Of a stretch of DNA of 64,000 nt, positions 36,612-46,399 are shown one piece after another. The notes beneath the pieces were generated by a model. That model made no database searches and was not told where the DNA came from. It was given only the letters and a program-made list of their open reading frames with translations. Each line of letters begins with the position of its first letter. Position 1 is the first letter of the stretch. The position numbers and the translations under genes were made by a program. This stretch comes from Breviolum minutum Mf 1.05b.01 (taxonomy: Eukaryota; Sar; Dinophyceae; Suessiales; Symbiodiniaceae): positions 77,127 to 141,126 of the forward strand of contig DF239344.1 in NCBI GenBank assembly GCA_000507305.1, read 5' to 3'.

Positions 36612-37579
36612 CTATTGAAAAACGGTTCCAGCTGGTTCCAGCCATTCTCCTTCCCATAAAGATTTCGGGGCGCCTTCTGGTCGCAGGTAGCAGTGGTGTC
36701 CTTTAGGTATGTCCTTAGTGGGAAAACAATTTCATAAGGAAGCATCTTAAACTTAACTAAAGCTGTGAACACAACGCGTTGTCCCAGAAATTCATATTTC
36801 CCAATTCTGAAGTCGAAGATGTCCAACGGCGCAACGAGTCTTCTCGATGACTTGACCCTGCGGAAACCTATCTCATACCTAAAGCCTATGGCATGACATA
36901 TGGCAGCAACTTACTTCTGACAACCTACAAGTATATGTAAAGATCAACTTTTTTTCCATAGCTGGTGTGACAGTATCCGATGACTTCTGGCTTTGCGTTT
37001 TTTGAAACAGCTCCACGAGCCTTTTTGAGAAGGTTTGATGTTCTGTTCTTGAATTGTCTGCATCAAATGATTTGTGTCAAGCCGGTGGACTAGGCCAGTG
37101 AGAGCTTCAAAAAGCAGCCTCGACTTTATAGCGTCACACTCCAGGAATATCCAGGAAAAACAAAATTTCTGAAAGCGTAAATTCTACTTGCACGACACAT
37201 CTGTGTCGCATTACAAATCGAACAAAAATTATCGATAGTATTGAGAAGGTGATTGATGCCAGGGAATTCAAGACAACTTCCGTTCACAATATCGATCCCC
37301 GATACATCCCAGCCGGGCCAGCCAATGAAATGCAGTTTTTGTCATCCTCCGAGAGCTTCACCAAAAAATTCACTGGTGCATCTGAGATCATGGCTCGTCT
37401 GCTGCTTTGGTTGTTTTGGTGGTGTCCAAGTTACCTTCCAGCTGTGCCTGGACCATTTGGCAGAAAAACAAAGAGCCGCACAGCCAAGAACTGCTCAACG
37501 CTGTGCGCATCATGTTTCCATATTCTTGCGCCTTCTGCTGAAGTTTTTTGCCCTTCAAGGCGGTCTTTTTATCCAACGC
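36612..37579 (-). CDS. Four-exon minus-strand gene, unknown function, C-terminus identified
   Basis: Exons 37435-37579 (acceptor TTGTCTCAG; helical, Lys/Gln-rich KTALKGKKLQQKAQEYGNMM, then SLFFCQMVQAQLE, donor GTAACT), 37288-37381 (APVNFLVKLSEDDKNCISLA, then GPAGMYRGSI), 36758-36806 (IGKYEFLGQRVVFTAL) and 36612-36713 (acceptor TTCCCACTAAG; DIPKGHHCYLRPEGAPKSLW, then EGEWLEPAGTVFQ, stop TAG) join with consistent phases 0-1, 1-2, 2-0 and 0-stop. About 128 residues are recovered. A coiled segment at the N-terminal side is followed by what looks like a compact beta-rich domain. No family is recognised. It is followed on the same strand by the gene ending at 33818. Upstream exons beyond 37579 were not settled; a GCAAGC|GTAAGT site near 37615 is a candidate donor. 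Confidence 0.7.
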
Positions 37580-37847
37580 CTGAGACAAGAGCCAGTTTTG
37601 TGGCTGAAACTTACGCTTGCGTGCGCTCTGCTCAAGTAGCAGCAAAAACTTTGTCCAAGTTCAATCAATCTTTTTGAATCTTTCTGACATCTTCCTGACG
37701 CAATCTCTTCATTTCTTGAACGCGAGTCAACCAATGAACCTATGTTTCGTCTTTCAAATATCTATAGTCTATAGCTATATTTGGATTCTCTTATCTTGCT
37801 ATTTCTTTGGATACATGCCATGTTAGGTTACAAAGGCAAGTCTCATC

Positions 37848-38031
37848 TCAAGACCAGAATGCTTCCATAGCTGTGCCTAGTTCCCTCAAAGGAAAACTGG
37901 CAAGGAATGTCACGTGGAGAGTCTCTTTGATGTCCAATGCTTGCAGATTCAAACCAAGGTCTCCTAAGCTTTCTATGTATTTCACATCGGATCGGCCACC
38001 TTCTGCTCCGAGTCCGCTTCGCTTTTGAGGC
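37848..38031 (-). CDS. Terminal exon of a minus-strand gene, unknown function
   Basis: After a CTGGTAAG acceptor, 60 codons run to a TGA stop: PQKRSGLGAEGGRSDVKYIE, SLGDLGLNLQALDIKETLHV, TFLASFPLRELGTAMEAFWS. The composition (Gly/Leu/Asp/Glu balance) is convincingly protein-like and a second minus-strand frame over the same bases is basic and less plausible. The upstream exon was not found. It lies about 270 bp upstream of the first recovered exon of the gene at 36612-37579, on the same strand. Confidence 0.6.
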
Positions 38032-38283
38032 CTTACCAGAGCAAGGATACATTTAGATTCGTGGCATATCGAAGCATTGTATTGTTTGGGTGTCTTCATG
38101 TCGGCTTGTGCGTCTCAGCATCTAGATCCAGGCATCAGATCTGTTCTTCAGAATTGAGACTCCTTTTGGTGAAATAGTGCAAAAATACACTATATGTCTA
38201 TATGTGCCAGTATCATATAGATTCATTTGGTATACTCCGCCAAAATGTCCATTTCTATCCATTTCTCCTCTGTGTCTTTACAG

Positions 38284-38523
38284 GAACCTAGGAGCCCAAA
38301 CTTGCCAAAGTCAGCTCATATGCCTGAGACGGTGGAAAGACGCATCTTGGAATTCGCGTCTGGCATCGTCAAATCTGGATTTGGGGGTGTCAGGAAGCTC
38401 GCCTCACGAGTCCTGCCAAGACTCCTTCAAGGCGGCCAAGGTGCTGATTTCTTCTCGAACTCAGCCTTGTCCAAATCTGCCTGGTTTCACAGGTTTGCCA
38501 TGGTCCCCCCCAAATCCCGTTGA
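38284..38523 (+). CDS. Candidate plus-strand exon, unknown function
   Basis: Directly after an excellent polypyrimidine acceptor (TGTGTCTTTACAG) an 80-codon frame is open to a TGA. It reads KSAHMPETVERRILEFASGI, then VKSGFGGVRKLASRVLPRLL. Third positions are GC-enriched. A GT donor inside it (TTTCACAG|GTTTGC) could end the exon earlier. The plus-strand call conflicts with the minus-strand genes on both sides, so a local strand switch or a misread is possible. An overlapping 213-codon plus-strand frame (38177-38818) is longer but has a poorer composition. Confidence 0.45.
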   Translation, partial: EPRSPNLPKSAHMPETVERRILEFASGIVKSGFGGVRKLASRVLPRLLQGGQGADFFSNSALSKSAWFHRFAMVPPKSR

Positions 38524-38787
38524 GGCTGAACACAGTCAAGTGACAGACAAAGGTTATCAAAGGGCTCTGTTTGAACAAAGCCTCACCAATTCATCGAGTG
38601 ATCCAAACACCAGCCTTCTCCAAGACAAATTTGTCTTGCAAGTCAGAAAGCATAGTCACCACACCTCTCAACTTGAATACTCCAGAGTAGACCATGAAAC
38701 ATGGACAACATTTGAGCAATTTAAGCGTAGGAGAATCACTGTAGAATCACATGGACATCCTTATGGTGAGTGGAAAGTGATGGCAAG

Positions 38788-38907
38788 TACCTGGAAATCA
38801 TCGACGTGCGGTTTCTAGACCACAAGGGTTTTGCCAGAGCTTTAGCAAGCAGTACTGCTTCGTCTCTACTCCGCGCGGAAAACCCAGGGATCCGGGTTGG
38901 CTTTTGA
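38788..38907 (+). CDS. Candidate plus-strand exon, unknown function
   Basis: Forty codons follow a GATGGCAAG acceptor: YLEIIDVRFLDHKGFARALA, then SSTASSLLRAENPGIRVGF, ending in TGA or at a GT donor (ATCCGG|GTTGGC). It is strongly protein-like. A minus-strand frame (SRDEAVLLAKALAKP, donor TTCCAG|GTACTT) competes on the same bases. It may belong with the plus-strand exon at 38284. Confidence 0.4.
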   Translation, partial: YLEIIDVRFLDHKGFARALASSTASSLLRAENPGIRVGF

Positions 38908-39071
38908 GAGGATATAAGGTGCACCATGGACCAAACAAAGAGTCTGTGCAATTGAGAGGACAATGATCTGCATGTCCAAAGCGCCGTCTGCGCCTTCTGA
39001 TTGGAACTCGTATCCGGCAACCTGCACTGAGAACACAATATTATGTTTTTACTCGATCCATATTCTTAGAA

Positions 39072-39317
39072 ATGGCGACGCGATACAATGAGCCCATACC
39101 ATCACAGCAAATGTCTGAGGGAATCTTGCAAGTTGTCCAAAAGAAGCAGATTCGTAATTGGCAGTCGACTACCTCTGGCTTCTTGCTGGACTGGAGGAAT
39201 GAACTGATGGCTTCTTTGACCTGTGCGAGACACAGGATGCACGGCGTTGCGAGCTGGGGTGTATCAGTCTATCCTGAACCCTCAGCGCAAAGGGTGTTGT
39301 TCGAAAACGAAAGCTGA
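39072..39317 (+). CDS. Small plus-strand open frame, 81 codons
   Basis: A complete ATG-to-TGA frame reads MATRYNEPIPSQQMSEGILQ, VVQKKQIRNWQSTTSGFLL and DWRNELMASLTCARHRMHG. It may be a terminal exon continuing the plus-strand exons at 38.3-38.9 kb, or a chance frame. No motif is recognised. Confidence 0.35.
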   Translation: MATRYNEPIPSQQMSEGILQVVQKKQIRNWQSTTSGFLLDWRNELMASLTCARHRMHGVASWGVSVYPEPSAQRVLFENES

Positions 39318-40061
39318 TGAATTTGGATGGCAGACCGACCAACACCTGTTTTCATCTATTTTTCAAGTATTTTTCCATGTTGTCTGATCATCCCTGATCT
39401 TATAAGGGCATTGTGAGCTGATAGGCTGCAGCTGCACCTCCTTGCTGTGGCGGCCAGAGACCCCTTCCAACTCTGAAGGCCTCAGTCAAATGAATTGAGA
39501 ACTACCCGGACTGCCCCACCGTGAGTCCCTAAACTAGGGACTAATGCACCTATTATGAAGATGTAGAAGGCTCAGGTTGTTGCTGGAGACACTGCCAAAC
39601 TAAGGTAACTAAATGGCTTCACTAGGCGAGTGTAAAATGCCATGTGGCCATTGGGCCATCAATTGTGCCGGGAGGACTTTGTTGACTCTGTTGAGGTATG
39701 TTGGGACCGCTTTAAGGTCAGATCATCTCTAGGATGCAGGATGCCCCGGCATGTTTGTAGAACATAAGTAATCATAAGCATTCTAGGTCGGGGCACAGTG
39801 TTTGGTTTGAGTTTTTGCACGGTAGCTACTCCCCTGCTTGCTTTTTTCATGTGAGTACTACAACACTGCACTACACCGATCTTTAATGCGAAAGAAAGTG
39901 ATCGGTCTTTGAGACATCATCTGATACTATTCTGATACTTGCTTGTTTCACGGACAGCTTAAAAATTCTGCGAGCATGAGGACCTCTGAATGAAATGGTC
40001 TGGGCACCACTGGGCACCGTGTCTCGCGTTGAGTTTTGGTTTTTGGATTGGCCTTTAATAC

Positions 40062-41340
40062 GGAGCGAACATGAATCGAACAGTATTGCCGAGGAGTGCG
40101 CATCTCCAAAAGTGCACTGTCATCACCGGCTGCTGCCTGCCAGTGGCAAAACGGCTTCCACAATGCTTCCACATTCGGAACGAAAGCCCCTTCCTGAATT
40201 TAGTCTCATTGAGATTCCGTGATCAACCCCTTTTCAATTGGAAGCAGCAGGGGAATTGATTTCACAAGATAAAGAAATCTCGGGCGTCAGAAGCAAGTCG
40301 TTGATAAATCGCGCCTGCTTCCTGTCATAGGCCTGACGTGCCCATGCTTAGCTAAGAAACTCGTACCATGATCAGCGCAGGATGGTTCGTATAGATTCTA
40401 TAGATCATGATTTTGAGTCAGGGGTTCGGTTTCAGGTGGTGGTGGGCATGTCATGACACACCTGAAGTCTGTTGTTGATAAATCCTTCCTCCAGCTTTAC
40501 AGAACGAGAACACAAAGCCTCTGAATATTCAGGTATCAGTGTTCCACTAGCAGTTCACAAGTGTGGTGCTTTTTTGCTTCCATCTGTTTCCAAGACTATG
40601 TCTGTATCCCACACATTTTGGATTGCTATACGATTTACGTATATTCACGCAGCATATAAATCATCTGCTCTTCGTTGTTGGGGGCCGACACTCTGACGCA
40701 ACTCTTCAATGCGGAGGAAATGTTCCAAAAATGGTTTTTATCTTGTACGTGTTTGAAATCACCCCTTGGATTCTCTTCGCCACCAGATTCTGCGACCTGC
40801 TTTTTGAGTGTGGTCACAGCTCTGGCCAACGCATCGATCGACTCCACATAGTCCTGACCCGAGACTTCCTTGCACATTGTATTCCCAAATGTACCATATT
40901 GGTATGAGGATAGGCTATTGCCATAACTCATTAAGACTACTTGTAGCTGCAACAAAGAGAGTGGTGCTCGCTGCAGAGATGTGGGGAGGGGGAAATGAAA
41001 ACAGGGAGAGAGAGAGAGAGAGCGAGCGAGGGAGAAGAAGAAGGGGCCAAAAGAAAATGTAACAGCATAGTTGGAGACGTGATGGGATACTTGGATTCTC
41101 TTTTGGATTGTCACACGGAGGCCAACAACATGTATTGTACTGCATACTGCTATATGATTTCGAATCTTTGTGTTTGTCATGTCTTGTCCTTACTACAGCA
41201 CTGTTTCATATCATTGGTTCAAAGTTCTCTCTTGTTTCCCAAGCTGTTCCCATCCACGCGGGCACCAATGTTGGAATCACACCACAGCACACCAGCGCCT
41301 TCTTGGCAATTTTGTAATCGGCACTTTCTTTGCTTCGCAC
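40062..41340 (-). CDS. Second coiled-coil family gene fragment
   Basis: Three phase-0 exons: 41293-41340 (acceptor TGGTCCAG; VRSKESADYKIAKKAL), 40797-40868 (acceptor GTGCAAG; EVSGQDYVESIDALARAVTT then LKKQ, donor GTCGCA) and 40062-40136 (acceptor CACTGGCAG; AAAGDDSALLEMRTPRQ). The pattern 'ADY...DY.ESV.ALARAI.VLKKQ...ALL' corresponds, from memory, to a repeated segment of the same dinoflagellate coiled-coil family as the gene at 25.6-32.7 kb, but a different segment of it. The gene starts downstream of the phosphodiesterase stop at 41786 on the same strand. Later exons below 40062 were not identified. Confidence 0.6.
40998..41035. repeat. (GA)n microsatellite
   Basis: A GAGAGAGAG run grading into GCGAGCGAGGG. 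It lies in an intron of the coiled-coil gene. Confidence 0.85.
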
Positions 41341-41785
41341 CTGGACCAAGGCGACATATGCGACATGAACAAACCATCCAGTTGGAGAAACCCAGAAGAG
41401 AAATTGGAGAAGTCACTGCCAAAATCATTGAAAGGGGTGGATTCTGTCTGAGAGGATGAAGGGATTGCCACGCAGTCTCAGAACCAAAAAGAACCAAGGC
41501 TGTTTTTAACAACCTGAAACCACCAGCTCATGATTTCTGACCCTTTCCACTTGCAGGATTCTAGGTTCTGCCAACAAGCCGCTCACAATTTCCAGCTGCC
41601 TCATGCGACAAGTTTTCAAACACAAATGGACGAGCTTCGTTTCCGGGTGGCAATACATTCTCACAGGGGGAACTGACCACACACAAGTGACTCATTTGGA
41701 CATCTATCCGTGCAATATCGATGTATATGGATGTGTCATCGAAGAAGGTCAGCGCAAAACCCAGTTCGTCCAGTCATATCGGATG

Positions 41786-43937
41786 TCACCAAACAATTCC
41801 CTGCCAGCAGTGATCTGAAAGACCATACTGTATGACGGGATCCTGTGCTGAACCCCACGGCATCACAGGTCCACTGCACGTTACAACGGAGTTTTCCTGT
41901 TGATGGGTCCCATCCGACTTCTCCGACTTCCAAGCAAAAATGTGGTCCAATGCCCGCCATCCGCAGGTGGCCGAGCCGCTTGTGAGGAGCTCTAAATCCA
42001 GCTCTTCATACCAGGTTTTGAAGAACTTCTCTTGCTCCTGTTTGCAAAGAGGAATTTGGTTGTTTGCCCATCCAAACTGGACTAGTCTCAACCCTGGATT
42101 CACAAACATCTCTGTTTAATGAGATGTTGTCACCGGAGTGAAACAGCATTGGGCTGATTTCTACGGGGTGAACATTCTTTACGAAGAGACAGTTTACCTT
42201 TAAAAGTTTAAACACGTTTGCACATGTTTAACCCATGACATCCCATCGCTTGTATATTCAATTCACCGAGGTTCCCTCGCAGGATCAAGGTTGAAATCCC
42301 CACACACATACATCTGCAGATTTGGAGATTTAAGGCAGAATGCTGCTCGCAGGGCCTGTACAGCGATGGAGGAGCAGTCTGTGTCTATGCCTGTGCGTGT
42401 CTGTAGCTTCAACCGTCTTATGCCAACTCCACGTTCAATTTTTTATGGGGCGTGGGGCGAGCTTGATACACATGTCGTGACAAAACAACCTTTGGGTATT
42501 TTGGAATTCTCTAATGCAGGGCATGTCCCGGCATGTTTTCATGTTGAGTGATGGAATACAGGATGCCTGGATGACTTTGAGTGGTCTTTCACCAAATGTT
42601 TTGCATAACTTTGGCCATGCCTTCCTGCAACTTGTCTTAATTTGACTGCCGGTATCACTACTTTAGCAGAATTGTGTGCCAATAGCAAACCAGAATTTTG
42701 ACTTCTGCTAAGTCAAAGCATGTTCGCGATGGTACTGTGCATGCCAAATGTCATTGCTACCTAGTCAAAATCAAACCATAAAACAAGAACCAAAAACCTT
42801 TTATGTACTTCCCATGTCATGTGCTGCATCCAATGCAGTCCACCTGAATTTTGTGCCCTTCCCTGCCTGCAGCTGATCCCCTAATTCCTTCAACTGCTTT
42901 GGCCTTACTTCCCTTTGACTTGACAGGTGTGTATTTACCACCAGCACGCCGTTCAAACTGGTGGACCAAAAGGCCCACATCAGACCTTTGTTGGCAAGGC
43001 GCTCCTCATGTAAGCCGCCTGGATAATTCTTGTATGCAACAAATCCTCTTTCGCACGGTTCTCGCGTTGAAAGGATGCAAAGACCAGAGTCAACTAAAGC
43101 GTTGCAAGGCAACGACATGCCACCCTTTCCCACAACGACTTTGTAGTCGATTCTTTGCTCGACTTGTGAGGCGAAGAGTTTCTGAGCTGTATCCCATATT
43201 ATGCAGGACAAGGGTCGGCACAAAATACCAAGAGACAGAACCTGACTTGAGAAGTCTTGACAGGATGGACCATATCCCAAATCATAGGCAACAAAATCTA
43301 CAGTTGCTACATGTTCATTAAATAATTGCATCAAACCTGAAGCTTTCTTGCTTCATTTTTCCCTATGCCAGCAAGGAACAAACTTTTCCCAAAAGGGAGT
43401 GACGCGACTCGGATCCAATTTGGAAGTATAGCTCATCAGCGGCCCCCTAGGAAAGCTCCATACTTCTTGAAAGCAGCACACCAGGAAGTCTTTGTCCGGA
43501 ATGATGTCCGGATCCTTGGACAGACTGAAAAGGTGATGCAGTTGGCTAGACATCATAAAACAAATTGACTAAATACACAAATTATATAACTGGTCAATGA
43601 TACTGGAGGGGGTCAGTCCATCTGTGATTCACCTAGGCAAAACAGGGAGATCGCAAAAATTGCTGTGGAAAGGCGAAGCAGCTTTCGAAGCAGACGTCCC
43701 TGCATCCATGACCTTCACGCTCTCTGACTCGACTTTTTTCTTGGCATGAGTGACGATGAGCTCTCGCAAGTGTTGGTCATGAAACTGCCGCCATCTTCCA
43801 ATGCGATGGAAGATGAAAGGCGATGCAAACGGCACCCCCCAGGTGTTCCAAGTGGTGATGGCAAAACGGGGAATCTCTGCCGAATCAATCACCATGGCAA
43901 GGGCAAAGCAAATGGCAATCAAGACGGAAGAGACCTT
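41786..43937 (-). CDS. Endonuclease/exonuclease/phosphatase-fold phosphodiesterase, neutral-sphingomyelinase-like
   Basis: Five exons, in order: 43633-43937, 43404-43524, 42867-43241, 42275-42400 and 41786-42109. They carry the EEP-fold signature in the right order: TWNTWGVPF (first beta strand, catalytic Asn), CCFQEVW (metal-binding Glu), DSGLCILS then ANKG (neutral sphingomyelinase-type segment), VVNTHLSSQ, YVCGDFNLDP (catalytic Asp/Asn), RALDHIFAW and YGLSDHCW (Asp-His pair near the C-terminus), then a TGA stop. Total is about 340-350 residues. The family hydrolyses phosphodiesters with Mg2+; the DSGL/ANKG segment suggests sphingomyelin or a related lipid, but this is inferred. The first exon opens with a hydrophobic segment (VLIAICFALAM) that looks like part of a signal peptide; an ATG at 43895 is an alternative start. 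Donors include GT, GC (CTGCAG|GCAGGG) and possibly GA after DPAR. Exon edges 43404 and 42275 are chosen to keep phase. Confidence 0.85.
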
Positions 43938-44582
43938 CTAAAACTAGAAAGAAACGCTTTCTACTATGACACCAAGAGGGCTCACAGTGGCCTCGCTGAC
44001 CATGCTGACCTGGAATATCCTGGTATCATTTTAAAAAGCAGTCACCAAAGGTTCATGTTTGGCCCTGTTTTGCCTGCATGTTGTTTCGGATGGCTAGCTC
44101 AGGAGTCTACAATCAAACACTCCTATATTTGATACAGTACCTTCACATCGAGCAAAAAGAGAAAAATGCGCTCCATCCGCGCCCTTTTCTACTGTGCTTG
44201 AGGCAACATCTACAGAAAGACCAATCTTGTTTGAAGCATCAGGTTGACAAAGACAATGCAATATCATGCAACAATCGAGATTCTATAAGATTCTGACATG
44301 CTTGGCCCGCATTCAAAATCTTCTGAGATCCGTGACACTTGCGTGGTGCGAGACGTGAGTGACGTTCAGTGCAAGAGAGAAGTGAATCTGTTTTCGTCCC
44401 CAAAGTGGCCCTGAATTGGAACCCAGATTCGGTTGGAAACCCCTATGTATGACCTTCCTGACTGATATCTTCTGGGGACTCTGATCACATATTATACTTT
44501 CTGACTTTGACGTGTGATTATGATTTCTGCAAAATGCAAAACAATCTAAAGTAGTACTTCTGAACACAGAAAAGCTTCTGGA

Positions 44583-45618
44583 TCAGGACATTGTCGCAGC
44601 CAGAGCCGCCTGAGTGATGTTGTCTTGCTCCAAAGCCAGGGCCTCAACCTCTTTCTGATGGCCTGGCTGTGCAAGTGCAACCATTGCATGTAAGCGGAGA
44701 AAATGATTCAGTCTCGCCGTGCTAATCCAAATGGCTTGCATCACTTCATTCTGTTGGCTTTCAGGGGGTGATGCATGGCACTAAACACGAGTCTTTAGTC
44801 AGGCACTCTTTCTAAAGGGTTGTCCATATCAAGCAAATGATCGATTCTGCCCAACCATAGGCATGACACCGGGTAGTCGAATAGGTGAAATCGCTGGCTA
44901 GTAGCCAGAATCCATCTCAAATTGTTCAGGGTAGTGGGATCTATTGCAACCAAAAAAGCATCTTTGATCGTCTTTGTAAGTCATGAGCCAAGAATATTCC
45001 AATAAGGACCCCTTCCTTCCTTCCTTCATACGTACAACGATCACCATTTTGGGGCACCGCGTCGCAGCATGGCACAGCACCATTCAACCAATTCAACGTG
45101 ATAGATCGACTTAGATCGACTTAGGACTAAGTACGACTCCAGGACTCCGCACCTGAAATCTCTGACAGAAGCTTTTCGATGTTTGCCGTGACTTTGTCAG
45201 CATCGGCCTGGTTTGAGGGAGCACTTGCGCCCAGGGGGCTGGCTGAGACGTCTTACAATATATCAACGTCATAAATTATGATTAAATACTAAATCTATCT
45301 ACTAGATCTCATAAACGCACGTAAATGCACGAACCAAAGGCTGGCTGTCATTTGTAACAACCAAAATTGATAATTCGATATACTGTATATTAATTGATTC
45401 AGATTCTGCCTTGGTGTTGTTTTGGACCACACTCAATGAGGACACTGGATCCTTTTCAATGAACCTTCGGAAGTCCTAACCGCGTTGCCATGCGTTGCCC
45501 CTTTTGTCGGGTGACTTGCCTGCATCGACTCGATGGCATCTGCTGCATCGGCAATGGCCTGGGTCTTCTTGTCCTGCGAATTTGCCGCGCGCAGGCGCGT
45601 GAATCGCTGCCAGAGCAA
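44583..45618 (-). CDS. Four-exon minus-strand gene, unknown helical protein, C-terminus identified
   Basis: 45516-45618 (acceptor ACTGCAAG; LLWQRFTRLRAANSQDKKTQ, then AIADAADAIESMQ), 45153-45251 (SASPLGASAPSNQADADKVT, then ANIEKLLSEIS, donor TTTCAG|GTGCGG), 44807-44961 (FLVAIDPTTLNNLRWILATS, SQRFHLFDYPVSCLWLGRID, HLLDMDNPLER) and 44583-44750 (NEVMQAIWISTARLNHFLRL, HAMVALAQPGHQKEVEALAL, EQDNITQAALAATMS, stop TGA) join in phase. About 175 residues are recovered, mainly alpha-helical by composition. No family is recognised. It lies upstream of the phosphodiesterase gene on the same strand. Upstream exons are unsettled: a minus-strand segment at 46268-46370 has a strong donor (GACGCG|GTAAGT) but three open frames. 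Confidence 0.7.
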
Positions 45619-46267
45619 CTTGCAGTTTATGTTGCGAAAGAAAAGGAAATTGATTCAATTGTCCTGGCTGCAGGTTCGGCTTCAGCTTGAATTGTAAGTG
45701 GCTAAAACATGCTGCTAAAATATGTTTTGTAACAAATTCAACCCCTTGGAATCGAAGCACCTCAGGAAGATTCGTACAGAATTGCAAGTTTCCAACACCC
45801 CTGGGAGAATCTCTTCCTGTACCAACCCGAGGCCCATCCCAAAAGACCTTGGTCATCGCACACCACTGCGAGTAGGTCCCAAACTGGACCTATCACAATA
45901 CATGCGAAACAATGTGAAATGATCGTTCAAGCAAAACAATATGGAAACATATGGAAACAATCTTATCACAGATCAAGAAATTGTGATACGCCTTGTTTCT
46001 GTTATCAAGAAAAATGCGAAACCAATATCATCAAGTAAGACAATCCAGGCAATAGATGTTTGTCGATATCTTTGGCTGCTGAAGATTCTAAGTATTTCCA
46101 ATCAGAACTGTCACTGCCTATCCATCTGAAACAACTCCAGAGAATCGCGGGCCAGGAGGCAAAAAGATCTCAAAAAAGCATAACAATACCAGTGAAATAA
46201 GTACAAAACAATCTTGATACGCTGCAGAACCCTTCAATCTTGGCCTATACTGTAACACTAGAGTCCA

Positions 46268-46370
46268 ACAACTTACCGCGTCCACAATACCAAGAGGAGA
46301 TTGCCATTGTCCCGCACTTCCTTTTTGTACCAGCCTTCTCGTCCTGCATCTCCTTCTCTCCCTGAGAAAC
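46268..46370 (-). CDS. Candidate upstream exon with strong GTAAGT donor
   Basis: A stretch between a CCATGCCAG acceptor and a GGACGCG|GTAAGT donor is open in all three minus-strand frames. One reads QNMVSQGEKEMQDEKAGTKR, another EYGFSGREGDAGREGWYKK. The phase needed by the exon at 45516-45618 would select the third, basic frame. It is listed because of the splice sites, not the protein. Confidence 0.3.
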
Positions 46371-46399
46371 CATATTCTGCCTGGCATGGAGGCCATGAT

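Noticed and set aside
38177-38818. 213-codon plus-strand frame, longest in the window
   Set aside because: Poor amino-acid composition compared with the overlapping frame at 38284-38523, and it runs through good splice sites; treated as mostly fortuitous.
40635-41180. 181-codon minus-strand frame as one protein
   Set aside because: Only its part at 40797-40868 matches the coiled-coil family; the rest runs through an intron and a GA microsatellite.
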